Of a stretch of 64,000 nucleotides of DNA, positions 10,650 to 23,164 are shown piece after piece (position 1 is the stretch's first letter; every line of letters starts with the position of its first letter). The stretch covers positions 3,923 through 67,922 of the forward strand of contig UZAN01040532.1 of assembly GCA_900618425.1 (NCBI GenBank), written 5' to 3'. Source of the DNA: Echinostoma caproni (taxonomy: Eukaryota > Platyhelminthes > Trematoda > Plagiorchiida > Echinostomatidae). A program made the translations under genes and the position numbers. The notes beneath the pieces were generated by a model that saw only the letters and a list, made by a program, of their open reading frames with translations, did not search any database and had not been told where the DNA came from.

Positions 10650-13600
10650 CTAAGAATTTCTCTTAGATCACCATCTCTTAGTTCACTTTATGATTTGGCC
10701 AAGACCATTTTAATCTAACGGAGATAATTCAAGCATCGGACTCAAACAGGGGATCGTTGGTCTTGCGTGACATGAAAAATGCTTGTTTTTTGGGTTGTTT
10801 GACTTTACATTGACTTTATGAGCACGTGGAAACACTTACAAATTTCATATAATTTGTATGGAAGATTGAGTTAAGTCTTTCTAAAAAAACCATGGATTAA
10901 TTTCCTGTTTTTGTAGGTTTTCACTTTACTGATGGATACCATGAATGATGTACATCTACAAACGGAGAACACTTATTGATTTGAAGGTTCCAGCTGAGAG
11001 AATGGATGTGTTCTTTTAAATTGACGCTGTTTTATATGTTATTTAATCTGTTTAGCTGTTTAGCAATCAGTCAGTCATTCTACCTGTCTTCCTGTCCGCC
11101 TGTCTCTCTTTCCTGGTCCTTCTGCGTTCCACACAGAATGACCGGAATAATTTATCCTCCTCGTCCGAAGCCATTGCTCTGTAAGCTCCGATCTAATACA
11201 GTCTATCCACATAGACTTCGTAATGTTTCGGCTTCTGTGCTTCTTTGTATGATTTTTCATGCTCATATCAAAGTCGCGTTTACTGCCAACAGATAGGAAT
11301 TTTCCTCCAGTTTCACAAACCCGAGGATGTTATGAACCCAGATCAAACCTGATCCAACCGTCATCCAAGGAGTTTGTTACTCAGCAATTGGTTGTTTCGA
11401 TCAAAACATTTTTGTAATATAATAGCTCATCTCAGATAAATTCAATAGCATTTTTTGGCTGATAAGCCAGTTTTTGATGGGGGGAGGGGGGGTTGCACCT
11501 GAATACGTTGAGTTACCAAAAACCCATAACCAAAACTGCTCGTCCGAAATCCTTTCATGAAAACCAGATTTGAGTTCACCGTTTTCTAGTTTGGTTTTGG
11601 TCTTGTGAAAAGTGTCACGCGAAACGTAAATATCATCAATAATCTTCCTTGACTACATTTATTTGTTTTTGTGTGAAAACAAAGATGCACAAAATAAAAA
11701 GCAATTTGTGTTCTGTGGAACAGTGTATTAGGCGAAATAATAATTAGAACTCGAGTGATTTAGCTAACTTCCTAAGCAAACCCTATTAGTTATATGCCGA
11801 TTATACCAAAGCATTGATTTGACGCAATCAATAGAAATGCTTTATGATTGTCGTGATCTTGAATGTGGAATTTTCTTTTAACACGAAATGAATGAGCAAA
11901 GTCTGTTCAAATATGTCCGCGCCGGTCATCGCAGAACTCGAATGCACTTTGGGACTCGGATGATGCTCGAGATTAGATGAAATCAGATGGAGATAATTTT
12001 ACCTAGAAGCTCTATTTACCAAAGGGCACTCATATTCCAGAAGCAAATGGTTTATCGGATTGGCATTGATACACTGTTGTATTCTGTCTTACCATAAACA
12101 ACACATACCATGTTTGAGGTATTCATGAACTGACTACTTGTGAGTAGCGTGAGGCTGTTTGATGTAAGCGATCATAGCATAGCCAAAGTGGAAACACTTT
12201 ATGACTACAATAGTTCAAACTGGGTACCAACACCTTCGTTTGAATAAACAAGTCAGTTTTTATGGGTTCACTTAGCTGATTATGGCACTATCATTTCAAC
12301 CCAGAAAACGTCTATGCGAGGAGCGATTTCATCGACTTAGAAAAGCACAAGTCGGTCGAGTTAATTAGCTGATCTCGCAATTGAACAAAGAGCATGTTGT
12401 ATTGCTACATTAGATGGTTCAATGGTAATCAAACACCGTGACACGGTTCTGCAAACGCCTAAATTTTGAGAAATGGCGCTTTAAAGGGAAAATCGGATCA
12501 ACCAAAGCTTGTTTAAAATCGGTGGAAAAAGGACTTGACCAAGAGGTTGATCGAAAGATCTGAGTAAAACATTTCGCTTCCAATCCAGGCTTCTGTATGA
12601 ACGAAACGAAGAGAAGGGAACTATCCTCACGGGATCTAAGAGTTTCCGGATTTTATTTTACCGCTAAACCTTGTACATATGCTGCCAAGCTTTCCATTTC
12701 CACAACTGACGGCTGAACAATTGACCAACGAAACAGTAGAATTCTATTTATTCAATCACATTTCAACCGATGATTGACTCACCGGTGCTTCCACGATCCT
12801 GCAATGTTCACACACATACAATGAACTGTCGAGATAATGCCGCAAACCAAAGACCGGTCATACTTCTTCTTTTAAAGTGACGAAACCAATTGTAGGATTT
12901 TTTTCGGAAACACAAAACCAAGCCCCAATTAATACAATGAAACAAGTGAGCAACCAAATGCAAGGTGTAAGGAATGTGGAATAGACTTTGATATATCACT
13001 AGAACTTAAAATAACTAAATTCACCTGCCAGTTCACGACCGAGTTAGGTTCCATTGTTTTCGCTTTGGTCAACGTGCGCAGTTGTGATATTCTTAGATCA
13101 ACGGTTACGGACCAATTGGGTGGGGTCAAAACGCCTCAGCCACTTTGACTACGTGGTTTGATTCTACTTAGTGTGAAACGATTACACTTTTGATGGTTCT
13201 AATCGCTCCAATATTCATCCAGGCTGGGCGGTTCTTTCGGATTTATCTAAGTGTTCGTACTACCCAAATTCCTTGTCCGACATAGTCCGGTATAAGGAGA
13301 CATTCGATGCGATGATACCCTCCCCCCGACCTCTTAGTGATCCTAGCCTATACTTGTGTGCTATGTGGGGACGTTTTGTAGTTAATAATACATTTCTACT
13401 CCACCTGTGAGGATGATGAACGAATAAAGTATAATACATTTACCAGTGGATTGTTCACTGATACGGAACCCGTTTGTGACTGAATGTTTTCTGGTAATGT
13501 ATGACAGGCACATTGTGGAATCCAGTGGAATTTCACAGGATACGGAGCAACGCTAAGGATAAAAGCAGCCAGAACCAGATCATTTGGAACTGATAGATTG

Positions 13601-15275
13601 TACCAAAGTTAGAATGATTCTTTGCTAAAACAGAGAACGCACTATATGGACAGCGGGCAGTGAATAACGCAGTCCAATACGATAGGAAACTGTTGTGAAG
13701 CTGCTTATTGACTGATTCAGAACTGGTTACTGAGGGCAACAGATAACACAAATCACGAAAAACGAAGCCGTTTGGCGGGTTCGTTACCAAGACGAGGCTT
13801 ATATGGCCGGTCGTTCACGCTGTTGGCACCAAACGAGTTTATGATTGCTGATAGACACAATCAAGGGTATATCAGCAGTACAGTAGTAGTGTAAATTAGT
13901 TGAAATGAATGAACTGGACTGCTAATGTTTCCCTTTGTATAGATTTCGTATTACCGAAAATCTGCATATTTTCTGTCTAGCCGAAGTCACAACAGATCCA
14001 CTGTTCGTCGCACCCTTAAATCATACCGGGATGTGATTCGCTATTCGGTTATATAACTACCTCTTTGTTTCGTCTATGTAGATGGATAGGCGTCGACGAT
14101 TGAATTGATGCATGCATCTAATTGAATTTCTCGGAAAGTAGATAGAGAGGGTGCTCCTTTACTGGTATCTTCAGTAGGCGACAACAATGATGGAGTTGTC
14201 CGTATGGTAGACACCCTTATCAATGAAAAATCTTGACCCTAACAACTGAATGAATCAAGGAATACACGACATGAACGAAAAAGTTTTCCTCAATATTTTT
14301 TATGACAACAACAGATTTTCACTGACCTTAATCTTATGCTTACTTAATTTCTCACTGAGATATGAAAACTTACAGTTGCGTTACTTTCAAATTTTGTAAT
14401 GGCCGCAGTTTAACTGCTATTTGTTTTTGAAAAACCATTTAGTTGCGGTACTTCTTTATTAAAAGATAGACACAAATTTACTCACCAGTAAAATTGCTTC
14501 TTTGGTGCAATGTATATTGAATCAGATCAATGAAGTTGACTTTTTGTAGTAAAACCCATTTACCTCCGTTTTACTCAATTGAGTACCTAAAGTTTTCACA
14601 AACAACCCACTGATTAGTGCTTTATTTTAATGTATACAAACCTTTCCCCTATAAAATACTCTTTTGCGAGTGTTACTACTCACGACGGAGGACAATTGGT
14701 GCTACGCACTTGACATATTTGTGACTGAACTTCCAGATCAAAGATGGTGATCCTTCACTATTCTGCTTCCCTCGTTGACTGAAAGATAAAAATGATAGCT
14801 TCACTTGTTTTCTGGTCCGTAAGGGAAACACACATCCAACGAGATTAACTAAAAGTGGGTTTTGTTGTTCCGAGTAGTTGGCTAACCAGTCTATGGCGTG
14901 CCGTTATGTAACAAATTTGAATTTTCCTGGATAACTTGATAAACTATATCTTTATGATATTTTCTCAAAATAAGCGATAACTCATCGACACGGTGTGTTT
15001 CGTATTTTCTTTCTTCATTTCACAATCAGTAATCGAGAGCATCGGTAATAAAAATGTAATTTGTCTTGTGTTCGTTGGATTACCAATGTCCTATGGTAAT
15101 TTTGCTTCCAAATAGCCAAATATTGTGTAATCATCATTGTGTTGTGTGTGATTTTTTATTGTGTTTTATTTTACTTTATTGTAATTAATTGTGCAAGAAA
15201 CAATACCTTTGATCAAGTCCAAAATGTATTTCTCGTCACAATGGAGTAGAAAAAATGAAAAATGTCATACACGAA
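10650..15275. other. Long stretch without recognisable genes
   Basis: A+T-rich DNA. A G-rich run (TGGGGGGAGGGGGGG-like) lies at 11,479-11,492. Open stretches 11,006-11,296 (plus, hydrophobic N-terminus), 12,929-13,129 (minus) and 13,533-13,790 (minus) have no family resemblance. A minus-strand CTGGCAG/GTGAAT at about 13,020-13,032 and a GTGAGT donor near 14,479 could be splice donors, but nothing else supports exons there. Confidence 0.5.
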
Positions 15276-15279
15276 AATG

Positions 15280-15790
15280 ATTAAACCTAAACAGATGATC
15301 ATCGTAGGTTTAAAATTAGTTCGTTTCTGATCTTTAGGTTGTCACTTAGAATACGAGCCAGATAGGGTACCTTTGGATTGCGATAAATGTTTATGCGAGG
15401 TTAAGCAGATATAAATGGATTGGGTTGTGGCGTGGGAACGGCAGGCAGACAACTCGGGATACAGCAGATGACCGGGGTCGTTGAGTATCTTATGAGCGAA
15501 ATTTTCACATGAAGTAATATGAAAATCACAATTTGGTGATAGGAGCGTTTAAGGGAATAAGAAAAACACGGATGATAACTGACAAACCGCGACAAAGAGT
15601 AATGAAATTCAGTTTCAAGTAGTCCAGGGAAAACAACAGGCAAACATAATAGTATGACAGGAAAAATGTATTGATAAGCAAAGGAACATAGTTATATGCT
15701 TCATTCTAAACTGTTGTAGCTTGCGTATCTTGAAGGATGAACGATGCACAGGCTAGCAAATGAGAAGACCACCGTAGATTGCTCTCTATG
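15280..15790 (-). pseudogene. L2-like non-LTR retrotransposon, 3' fragment (copy 3)
   Basis: The minus strand is collinear with 38,490-39,060. Shared blocks: CATTTGCTAGCCTGTG versus TATGTGCTAGCCTGTG, ATACGCAAGCTAC, TATCAATACATTTTTCCT, TTTTCCCTGGACTACTT, TTCTTATTCCCTTAAAC, AAGATACTCAACGACCCC, CCTATCTGGCTCGTATTCT and AACGAACTAATTTTAAAC. It therefore encodes the thumb and C-terminus of the RT (residues such as PVVFPGLLE), with frameshifts after that. The stretch 15,401-15,643 is only one broken piece of it. Homology runs past the stop codon into the 3' untranslated region, so the element was inserted with its 3' end intact and is 5'-truncated. Confidence 0.85.
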
Positions 15791-16159
15791 ATGACCCTTA
15801 GGCATTTGTTTGTATGTGGTCTGGTGAGGGCTACGGGACTGATGACTGAGGGTTCCATGGGATACTCAATTAGGAAAAGACTAACAACGCATTTGAAGCA
15901 TTTCGAAGCACTCCACTGGAGAGTGGTGTACTTATCTAGTGGTACTTTTCTTTCTGGATGTTCTACGAAGTCGTCGATCAGACGGAACTAACCAGGGCAC
16001 CGTTCACAGGCAGCCGTCATGGAGTAATCAGCATATATGTAAATTGCTATACGTAATTCGGGGTTCCTTTGCCAATTTGTGTTAGACTACTTACGAGTAA
16101 CATTTCATGTTAAGACACCTCCAGTCTTAAAATTTATATATTCTGATGGCTCATGTGAC

Positions 16160-16330
16160 GGACGTTTAATACTGTGACTACGATATATGTATTGCGTTTT
16201 CCAATTGACAAAATTTTCTGCCCGTTTTTTCTGTGAGTAAAAACCTACAGCAACCAAGGATTGAACCGCAAACCCTCGTGCGAATGTCCGCTCGCTCGCC
16301 ACACGCGGTTGCCGCTAACTTGTTTTTTAT
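16160..16330 (-). mobile_element. tRNA-derived SINE-like element (SINE-C)
   Basis: Minus strand: TGTGGCGAGCGAGCGG (16,304-16,289) resembles an A box, and GGTTCAATCC (16,267-16,258) is an excellent B box. They are about 22 nt apart, closer than in most tRNAs. A body containing ACTCACAGAAAAAACGGGC follows. No second copy was found in the window, so a lone tRNA-like relic is the alternative. Confidence 0.4.
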
Positions 16331-17489
16331 CTCACTGTTGTCCTTTCATACGTATGGTTTCGAATAGCACCACCCTTCGGGATCGCGCTCTTTATTGCAC
16401 TTCATCTAGATCTATTGTATTTCCCTTCTCTGTTGTTTTATTCCGAAGCTACAGTGTATTGTGAACCGTTTCCATGCCTTATCGCACTTCCCCGAATTTG
16501 AAATTCACTGCTGCGCTACTGTTACGCTTGACTATCTATCTACCATTGCCGACACGGACTGTTACCACTGCTCTGTACTTTGGTTGCTTAACTGGCTGTA
16601 AGTTAATCTATCTGTTTCACTATTATTGACCGTCTTTAGAACCACGATTTACACGAATTCTCGATAAACACTGGTACTTTACTGAACTTCTTTTTGCTGA
16701 CTGTAGCCATTCTCTGCTCATATCGTGCGTATAGGTATCGAGACTAAGTTTTCGATGAATTCCTGTCTGCTAAGGCGTGAAAGCACAATATCCATTTTAA
16801 AAGCCATGTGCCATGGGAACCGAAAAGAAAATTGATTCAGTGTCAAGCCCCCAGAGGGCGGAGGATATATACTGAAGATAATACTGAGAGGAGGGCGGAG
16901 GTTTATCCGAGAGGTGCTACTTCGTAGGTACAGGAAATATCCCCAGCGTCACCCGGCTTTGGGCCGAGGTGCCACCCTAGCGTTTGCACATCCGAGTGCT
17001 AACTGCAAGGCAGCAGTAAGGTAGTACATGGTTGCCGGTGGCCCTCTGAGGGGGGGGGGGAGCTCATACGCCATTTACAATTGCTAGCTGAACAAGGGTC
17101 CATGAATCTCTGTTGAGTATGGAGTTATTGCCTCGGCCGTTGAGTCATGAAACCAACTTCGTCCGCCCAACACGTACGTTAGACACCGACTCACCGGGAG
17201 TTGAGCTCCCGGATATCCTCAACCTGGTTTGACCCTCCTGTCGGGCGCTTTACCCGGGTATGGCCGCTGTTGCGTTCACACAGCTTCTGGGAGTCACAGG
17301 TGAGCTAAACACCCGGTGGAGACCAAAGAACGGGAGATACTTCAAAGCGGCTGACAACCCTTCAATTCAGAGGTGCTACTCCTACCGGGCACCCCATACA
17401 TGGATATTAATGAATATTCTCTCAAACTCGCTTGCTAATCATGCTACGGCGTTCCCGGGAAGCGACGAGCTCTGTGATCCTCCAGTGGC

Positions 17490-18292
17490 TCGTGTGACAA
17501 GTATGCGCACTAGACACCTTAAACTACACAAAACTTCTGACACTGAATGCTGGAACGTAAGAACACTCTTAGATGCCGGGAATCAGGCACTAACGATTCG
17601 TGCGCTGCATGACTACCAGCTGGGTATTACATGCCTATCAGAAGTCAGATTGAAGGGTTCCGGCTCCAAAAGTGTCAAAATCCCTATATATCGATAGCCA
17701 ATACTGACTGTATCACGGTGGAAACGAAACGTCGGGTCAAAAAGAAGTGGCGCCTGCTTTAAGTCATCGGGCTAACAATGTTTTACTCTCCTGGAAACCA
17801 ATATCCTCTAGGATTGCAACAGCACGATTCAAGGGTCATGCGGTAAACATCACTGTAATCTCTGCCTAGTCCCCGACTCTCCCATCTGACAACAATGTCA
17901 AGTAGTTCTATAACAGCTTTCAATTGCTAGTTAATGAAGTACCCAATCGGGATGTACTTGTCATAGTAGGGGGCTGGAACGCTCGAACTGGCCCACAAGA
18001 AGAGTCCACGAAGCATATCCTAGGTAGGTTTGAACTAGACTAGTTCTGCGAGAATGGTGACAGATCACTCAGCTTCGGCGATTATAACTGATTATGTATT
18101 ACCGACATGCGATTTCGACATCCAAAAAAGCATCTTCTGACGTGGTACTCCGATGAAGGCCAAACAGCACATCAAATGGATTACGTTCAAGATGGGTTTC
18201 TTGGATTGAAGACAGTCGATCCTATCGCAAAACTGAATGCGGGAACAAAAGCTAATCTGATCACGTACTAGTTCGCGCGAAAGTTACACTCC
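17490..18292 (+). pseudogene. RTE-1 apurinic-like endonuclease domain, broken
   Basis: EEP-family endonuclease that would nick target DNA for target-primed reverse transcription. Motifs in order across frames: CWNVRTLLDAG (about 17,547-17,580), ITCLSEVRLKGSG (about 17,626-17,664), VIVGGWNARTG (about 17,958-17,990, where the usual Asp-Phe-Asn metal site has become Gly-Trp-Asn), GDRSLSFGDYN (about 18,058), TWYSDEGQTAHQMDYV and, at the end, SDHVLVRAKV (about 18,256-18,285), which contains the catalytic His. The open stretch from 17,260 runs into this domain and ends at a TAG near 17,695. At least five stops or shifts interrupt the domain, so it is inactive. Confidence 0.85.
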
Positions 18293-18479
18293 ACCTAACA
18301 AATCACAGGAAGACCGTCCCCTCGAAACGCCTAAATGTGCTTCCACTGGAGAACAGTGAGAAATGCCAGACACAGATGGGCATGATAACTGCACAGCTGT
18401 CAATTGATCCCTTCGGTAAGCATGGCAACACAAGGAGTTCGGTTGAAACGCAGTGGACCAGGATGAAGTTCTTGATACA

Positions 18480-20440
18480 ACAAGCCCCTCTACACGCACT
18501 GGATGCTGAATTACGTCGTCTGAAGGACTGAATATCTGATCACACCAGTTGAATATTGCGGCCAGATTGACACGCCTAGCTCAATCTTCTGCTTATCGCG
18601 ATCTCAGACGACAAGCAACACGGTCAACCAGAAACGATAGATGCAACTACTGGAATGAAATGTCTACAAAAATGGAGACAGTAGCCAACCTGAGAAACAC
18701 GGTGACCCTCTTCCGACTTATTCGCTCAACATCGGGCAAGAAACAGGTCACCCAGTCTGTATTGCGTAGCCCCTCCGGCGAGCCCATTTCTGATGCGCAA
18801 GGAAAAATGCCTCCGTGGTTGGAACACTGGTCTTCTTCTCAGTCGCCCTCAAATCCAACTTCCCTATGCACCCTCCCCATCATCTTCTCCATACGAAGTT
18901 AACTGCGCTCCTCCATCAGTACAAGAAGTCTCAGATATCACCAGCCATCTCAAGCCACGGAAGTTTCCCGGTGAGGACGGGATATCCGCCGAAATCTACA
19001 CAAAGTGTTCTTCAGCCATTTTAAACTGTCATCATAGCTTACTGTGTGCAATCTGGGAAATCGAAATTTGCCCAACTGACTGGATCACACCGATGTCACT
19101 ACCTTTCCTTAAAAAGGATGACAAATCAGTTTGCGAAAACTAAATGGGCATCAGTTTACTTGACGTGGCGGCCAAGGTTTTTGCACAACTTTTGCTGAAC
19201 TGCTTTGCTGCATCAAGGCACGCAAGCATTCGTCCTAACCAAAAGGGATTTCGCCCCGGTGTGGGCTGCGTCGACCAAATATTCACTCTACGTCGACTCT
19301 TGGAACATCGCCACAGGTTTCAACAACCCACAGCAGTCTGCTTTATTCATTTTCGTGTGGCATTAGACTCCGTAGATCGCGAATCCCTCCGGAACATAGT
19401 TCTGGCAGATTTTGTTCTAGTTACAGTTGCCAACTTAATGAGATCCTACTATTATAACATCAGCACCCGAATCCTCATCTACGGAGAGGAGTCATGCGCG
19501 TTAGAGTCACGATATGGAGTGCGACGAAGGTGCCCATTATTCCCAATGACGTTCAACTTTGCCATGGACTGGATAATAGTTCGTTCGATGATAGGATAAA
19601 AAGGAGATCAGATCTTTCCGAACTTATGGCTCACCGACTTGGAATTCGCGTATGATATTGTCGTCTTTGGCGAGGACATGTCCAACCTCCAAGTGATCGT
19701 TGACCGCATCAATTGACAGGCCTCCGAGATCGGCCCAGAGGTGAACACATCAAAAACCAAAACCTTTCCGACAGTCCCAATTCATCCCGAAAATGCTTTA
19801 CCACTAAACGGCGAGCCGATCGAATCCATCGAAAGCTTCAAATACTCGGGCTCAACCATACTCCCCAACGGCCAAGCTAAAGACTAGGTGCAAGTGCGCG
19901 TCGATGCTGCACGAAGGGTGTTTTTACAGCTGAAGAATTTCCTTTGGCGTGGAAATGAAATCAACCTCAAGACAAAAATCCGAGTTTTCTCCGAAGCAGT
20001 CCGTCCTGTTTTGCTATACGGCTTCGAATTCTGGCCACTTAGAGTCAAAAACTGTCGCAGATTAAAAGTCTTCGATCACTAGTGCTTACGAATCATTCTG
20101 GGAGTACGATGGAGGGATTAATTCTTAAATGAAGCGGTCAGAAATTGGTGTTTTAATCTTGTAAGGCTGCGGACGCCAGTGAAACGGAGATGTCTACAAT
20201 GGTTTGGTTACATTCTTCGTAAGTTTAACAACGACCTGACCAAAGCTGTCTTGACACCACCTCCCTGCCCCAAATGGAGCTGTCGACAGGGTGGACAGCT
20301 GAAAACCTGGCTTGTCACGGTACGAAAGGATACTAAAAGCTTTGTTTTCCGTTCAGTCTATGGCGTTCGCCGATGAAAGTCAAGCTGGATCTCAATCTGC
20401 GCTGATCTTACCGCAGATCGCCAAGCGTTAGCGGCCGCAA
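18480..20440 (+). pseudogene. RTE-1 reverse transcriptase domain, broken
   Basis: RT of the same element. Motifs: FPGEDGISAEIY (about 18,964-19,000), WITPMSLPFLKKDD (about 19,081), FRPGVGCVDQIFTLRRLLEH (about 19,250-19,308), VALDSVDRESL (about 19,360; the first catalytic Asp block is altered), YGVRRRCPLFPM (about 19,513, usually GVRQGCPLSP), TDLEFAYDIVVFGED (about 19,633-19,677, where the catalytic YADD has become AYD), FKYSGSTILPNGQ (about 19,840), VRPVLLYGFEFWPLRVKN (about 19,999-20,050) and LQWFGYILRKFNND (about 20,190). Stops occur near 19,141, 19,597 and 19,885. Loss of the YADD box rules out activity. Confidence 0.9.
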
Positions 20441-20639
20441 TTCGGGATTTCCATNCTTCGTAGAACGATTCGTGGGCAATATTGTCCAAATATGATCACT
20501 ACCGGTGAGAAGAAACCGATTTAGATATGAACACCTTTTCAGTGCGACACAGCTGCCGTAGTTGACATATAGACTGAGCTCATCTGTGAAAAAAGCACTT
20601 CTCGCAGCAAAACGTCCCATGGTGCTCATCGCCATGCCA

Positions 20640-20900
20640 CTTTAGCGCTTTCAACTCAAAGATAAATAGCCTGTTTCTGAAGTCTCTTTCTGCGTGTACT
20701 TGTTTGCTTTTTCCTGTGGGACAAGTTATTTTGGCCGCACCAGCAAAGGTTTGTCTAAACGAATGCAAGCGCCTCACCTGGCCTAGCTGAACAGTGGGGT
20801 GATTAGAATTATGAACATCTCGATCATTTTACATTTCAAACCGCGTGGTTGATGTGGCCGAGGACCTTTTGATCCATCCACTTAGTGCACACTTGTCGAT
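20640..20900 (+). pseudogene. Penelope-like GIY-YIG endonuclease fragment
   Basis: After the RTE end, about 20,707-20,770 reads SCGTSYFGRTSKGLSKRMQ, the GIY-YIG nuclease core of a Penelope-like element. The Tyr-x-Gly-Arg-Thr and the basic helix are visible. It continues as NSGVIRIMNISII, which matches the 'SAI..H' block that follows in the 62 kb copy. A frameshift then breaks it. No RT domain lies upstream, so only the 3' part of an element is present. It has its own short open frames on both strands that are shadows. The call rests on motif recognition over some 40 residues. Confidence 0.55.
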
Positions 20901-21232
20901 CTAAGGGGAGTAGCAATCACATTCCGGAAGGGATCGGAATCCACCTACATAATCTCTCCACAATATGCTCCAATTAACAATGCCGAAGAACAACCGGTCT
21001 TTCCTGGACAGCATCACATACAACACAGTCACCTCCTAAAGACCCGAACCAATGCGCATGAGAGTGTAATCAACATCCGGTCATGGAACTGGAATGTTGA
21101 TTATTTCTGTTCCAATTTTGTCATGATTCTTCCCCCGTAATACACAGTTTGACATAAATTGTGATATATTAGCCTGTAGGTCAATCACGGCAAAAGAGCT
21201 CATTTGCTACTGAGTTCTTACTACAATCTTAT
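20900..21232. other. No recognisable feature
   Basis: Possibly the decayed tail of the Penelope fragment; nothing else seen. Confidence 0.4.
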
Positions 21233-21455
21233 TTATGTTATTTGAACCAAAGTGTACTTTTGTCCCCTTCTTTTCTGAGAACTGCCGCCCCGTCCGCCCT
21301 CCCCAGCGAGACTACTTAAAGTCCCTGGATGAGTAAGGGGTGAGTTCCTTTGTGAGTCGAAGTAGTTCTTCAGGCTGCTTAGCTGATTGCCAGTCGCACG
21401 ATTCGGGTCACTCATTCCAAAAGTTCTGATAAATTCGGAATAAACTCCTTGTTGA
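21233..21455 (-). other. Possible host terminal exon, unrecognised
   Basis: Minus-strand open stretch ending in a stop. The text EFIRTFGMSDPNRATGNQ, then LKNYFDSQRNSP and GEGGRGGSSQKRRGQKYTL, is Ser/Gly/Asn-rich with a basic end and looks like a disordered protein C-terminus. A pyrimidine- and TG-rich tract ending in TTCAACAAG (about 21,450) could be the acceptor. Base composition is more G+C-rich than the flanks. I do not recognise a family, and chance is a real alternative. Confidence 0.25.
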
Positions 21456-21479
21456 ATCACAGAAACACACACATACGAA

Positions 21480-23160
21480 GGAGTAGTGCCCTGTTCATTG
21501 TGGTCTGTGGCACTTAAAAATCTTCAATTCAGATGCTCGTGGCGTACTCAGTCATGATTAAAGTACTTATTGGGGAACTAAAAGATAAAATCTAGAAAAC
21601 ACTACTTGATAGTGACGCTGATCGTGAAACGAATATGCATAATTGATTCCAGTGTGAGTATGAATGGATGGTTCGGTGGAATCGCCGCTGAGGAAGAAAA
21701 CTTTGATTTTGAACACTATTGAGTATTCCTATTCGTGTATTTAGTAGACTTAATGGATATCGATCTTGGTCTCTCTCTCCCGCTCTATATCCTTCTCTGA
21801 TATATTCTCAGTAATTTCGTTTCATTTCGGCCATCATTGACTGCTGCTTCCCTGTTATCAACGAAATCTTGCCTCGCCACTGTAGCAAAATCTATATAAT
21901 TTATTTTAGGCCTTTCACTCTCATTTCGGAAGTCCATTTGCAGTATCCAGTATCATATATTTTTATTGTTAGTTATGGGTGAATTGTATTTATTCTTGTT
22001 TTCATCTCTCACTTCTATCTTGTTAATCCTCTTGTACCACCGTTTGAATTTTACCAATTTGAGTGTAGCTATACAATTTGTTGTAGTTCGAAATTACAGT
22101 TCAGAATTAAAGTGCAAAGAAGCATGGAAATTCATTCTTTCTAATAAATAATTGTTGTTTCATGAGGATGATTATTACTTTCAACCCACATGTTCTAAAT
22201 AGTTGATCGATTTTCAATCAGTACACAGGAAATAAACCGATTAATTTAAATTTTTAAGCTTAACTAAATTGAAAAGTTAATAATTGAAGAAATACACACT
22301 ACTCACGTATCAGCCCTTATCCTGAAGAGTCTAAAAATATATTCTAAGAAGCATAAAAGTTGACCTTCGAAAGTTAACCTTCAGATATGCAGCTCGTTGA
22401 ATAAACGCCTGGTAATGTCACCATTTCCAAATCGGATAAAACATCCAACAGATATTAGCGTGTAGTTTAACATGAGGGGCAACTTATCCGAGAGGCACAT
22501 GAGCACGATGACTCAGATCCTGACTTGTGCAAGTGCTTCAATGCAATCATGAGCCCAATTTATTGCATATATACAGATATGCCTATATATGTGTATCTAT
22601 GTATCTCCAGTTTGCGGACAAGCATGGTGCCAACGCCAGAACAATAATAACAATAAAAGGATATGGGTAGACTGGAACACAGAACGGAATGCAAAGAAGG
22701 TTAAACATTTGCAACGGCAGACAGTAAATAACAGAAATGATAACAACTTTTGTGTTTCACAATACACTTTTTCATATTTTCTGTGTGTTGGTTTAGATAG
22801 TCAGTTAATTAGCTAGATAGTTCAGTTATATGTATACACTTATATGTCGTCAAATGTTTTTAGAATTTTACTGGTCAAAAAGTGTGAGAACAGATAAATT
22901 GGTTTTTCTACGAGATATTGAAAATAATGTTTATTTTGTTTAACTGTTACATACATGTCTCTGTAGAGATACAACTGAGAAGTGTAAGAAGAAAAGAAGG
23001 GATTAATATTCATACTATGAGGCACGAATGTAAATTTCATTTATACTTCATCAATACTTTGAATTTAATATGTAGTGTTGTTTCTTCCTTTGAGGAATAG
23101 TGTTTCTAACGTGATAACTTTAAAGAATGATATTGATGGAGGATTTGATTCAACGTCATA
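21480..23160. other. No recognisable feature
   Basis: Very A+T-rich. Short open stretches (21,966-22,151; 22,589-22,816; 22,918-23,100) resemble nothing known. Confidence 0.5.
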
Positions 23161-23164
23161 GAGG

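Larger units (their letters stand above)
16840..20450 (+). mobile_element. RTE-type non-LTR retrotransposon, nearly full length (RTE-1)
   Basis: Whole element: a G+C-rich leader (about 16,840-17,250) with an 11-G run at 17,050-17,060, then an endonuclease region (about 17,490-18,290) and an RT region (about 18,490-20,440). It ends near TTCGGGATTTCCAT at 20,454, where an N sits. It is the most complete element in the window by domain content, but every domain carries stops and frameshifts. The protein style (PGVGCVDQIFTLRRLLEHR, DSVDRESLRN) is that of the RTE/SR2-like lineage abundant in flukes and tapeworms. The two domains are annotated separately. Confidence 0.85.

Noticed and set aside
11479..11492. 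G-quadruplex
   Set aside because: Only two G runs; four are needed.
15401..15643. 80-codon minus-strand frame as a membrane-like gene
   Set aside because: It is a piece of the L2-like copy, shown by collinear DNA homology to 38.5-39.0 kb.
16255..16330. Functional tRNA gene
   Set aside because: A and B boxes present but too close, and no acceptor or anticodon stem can be paired.
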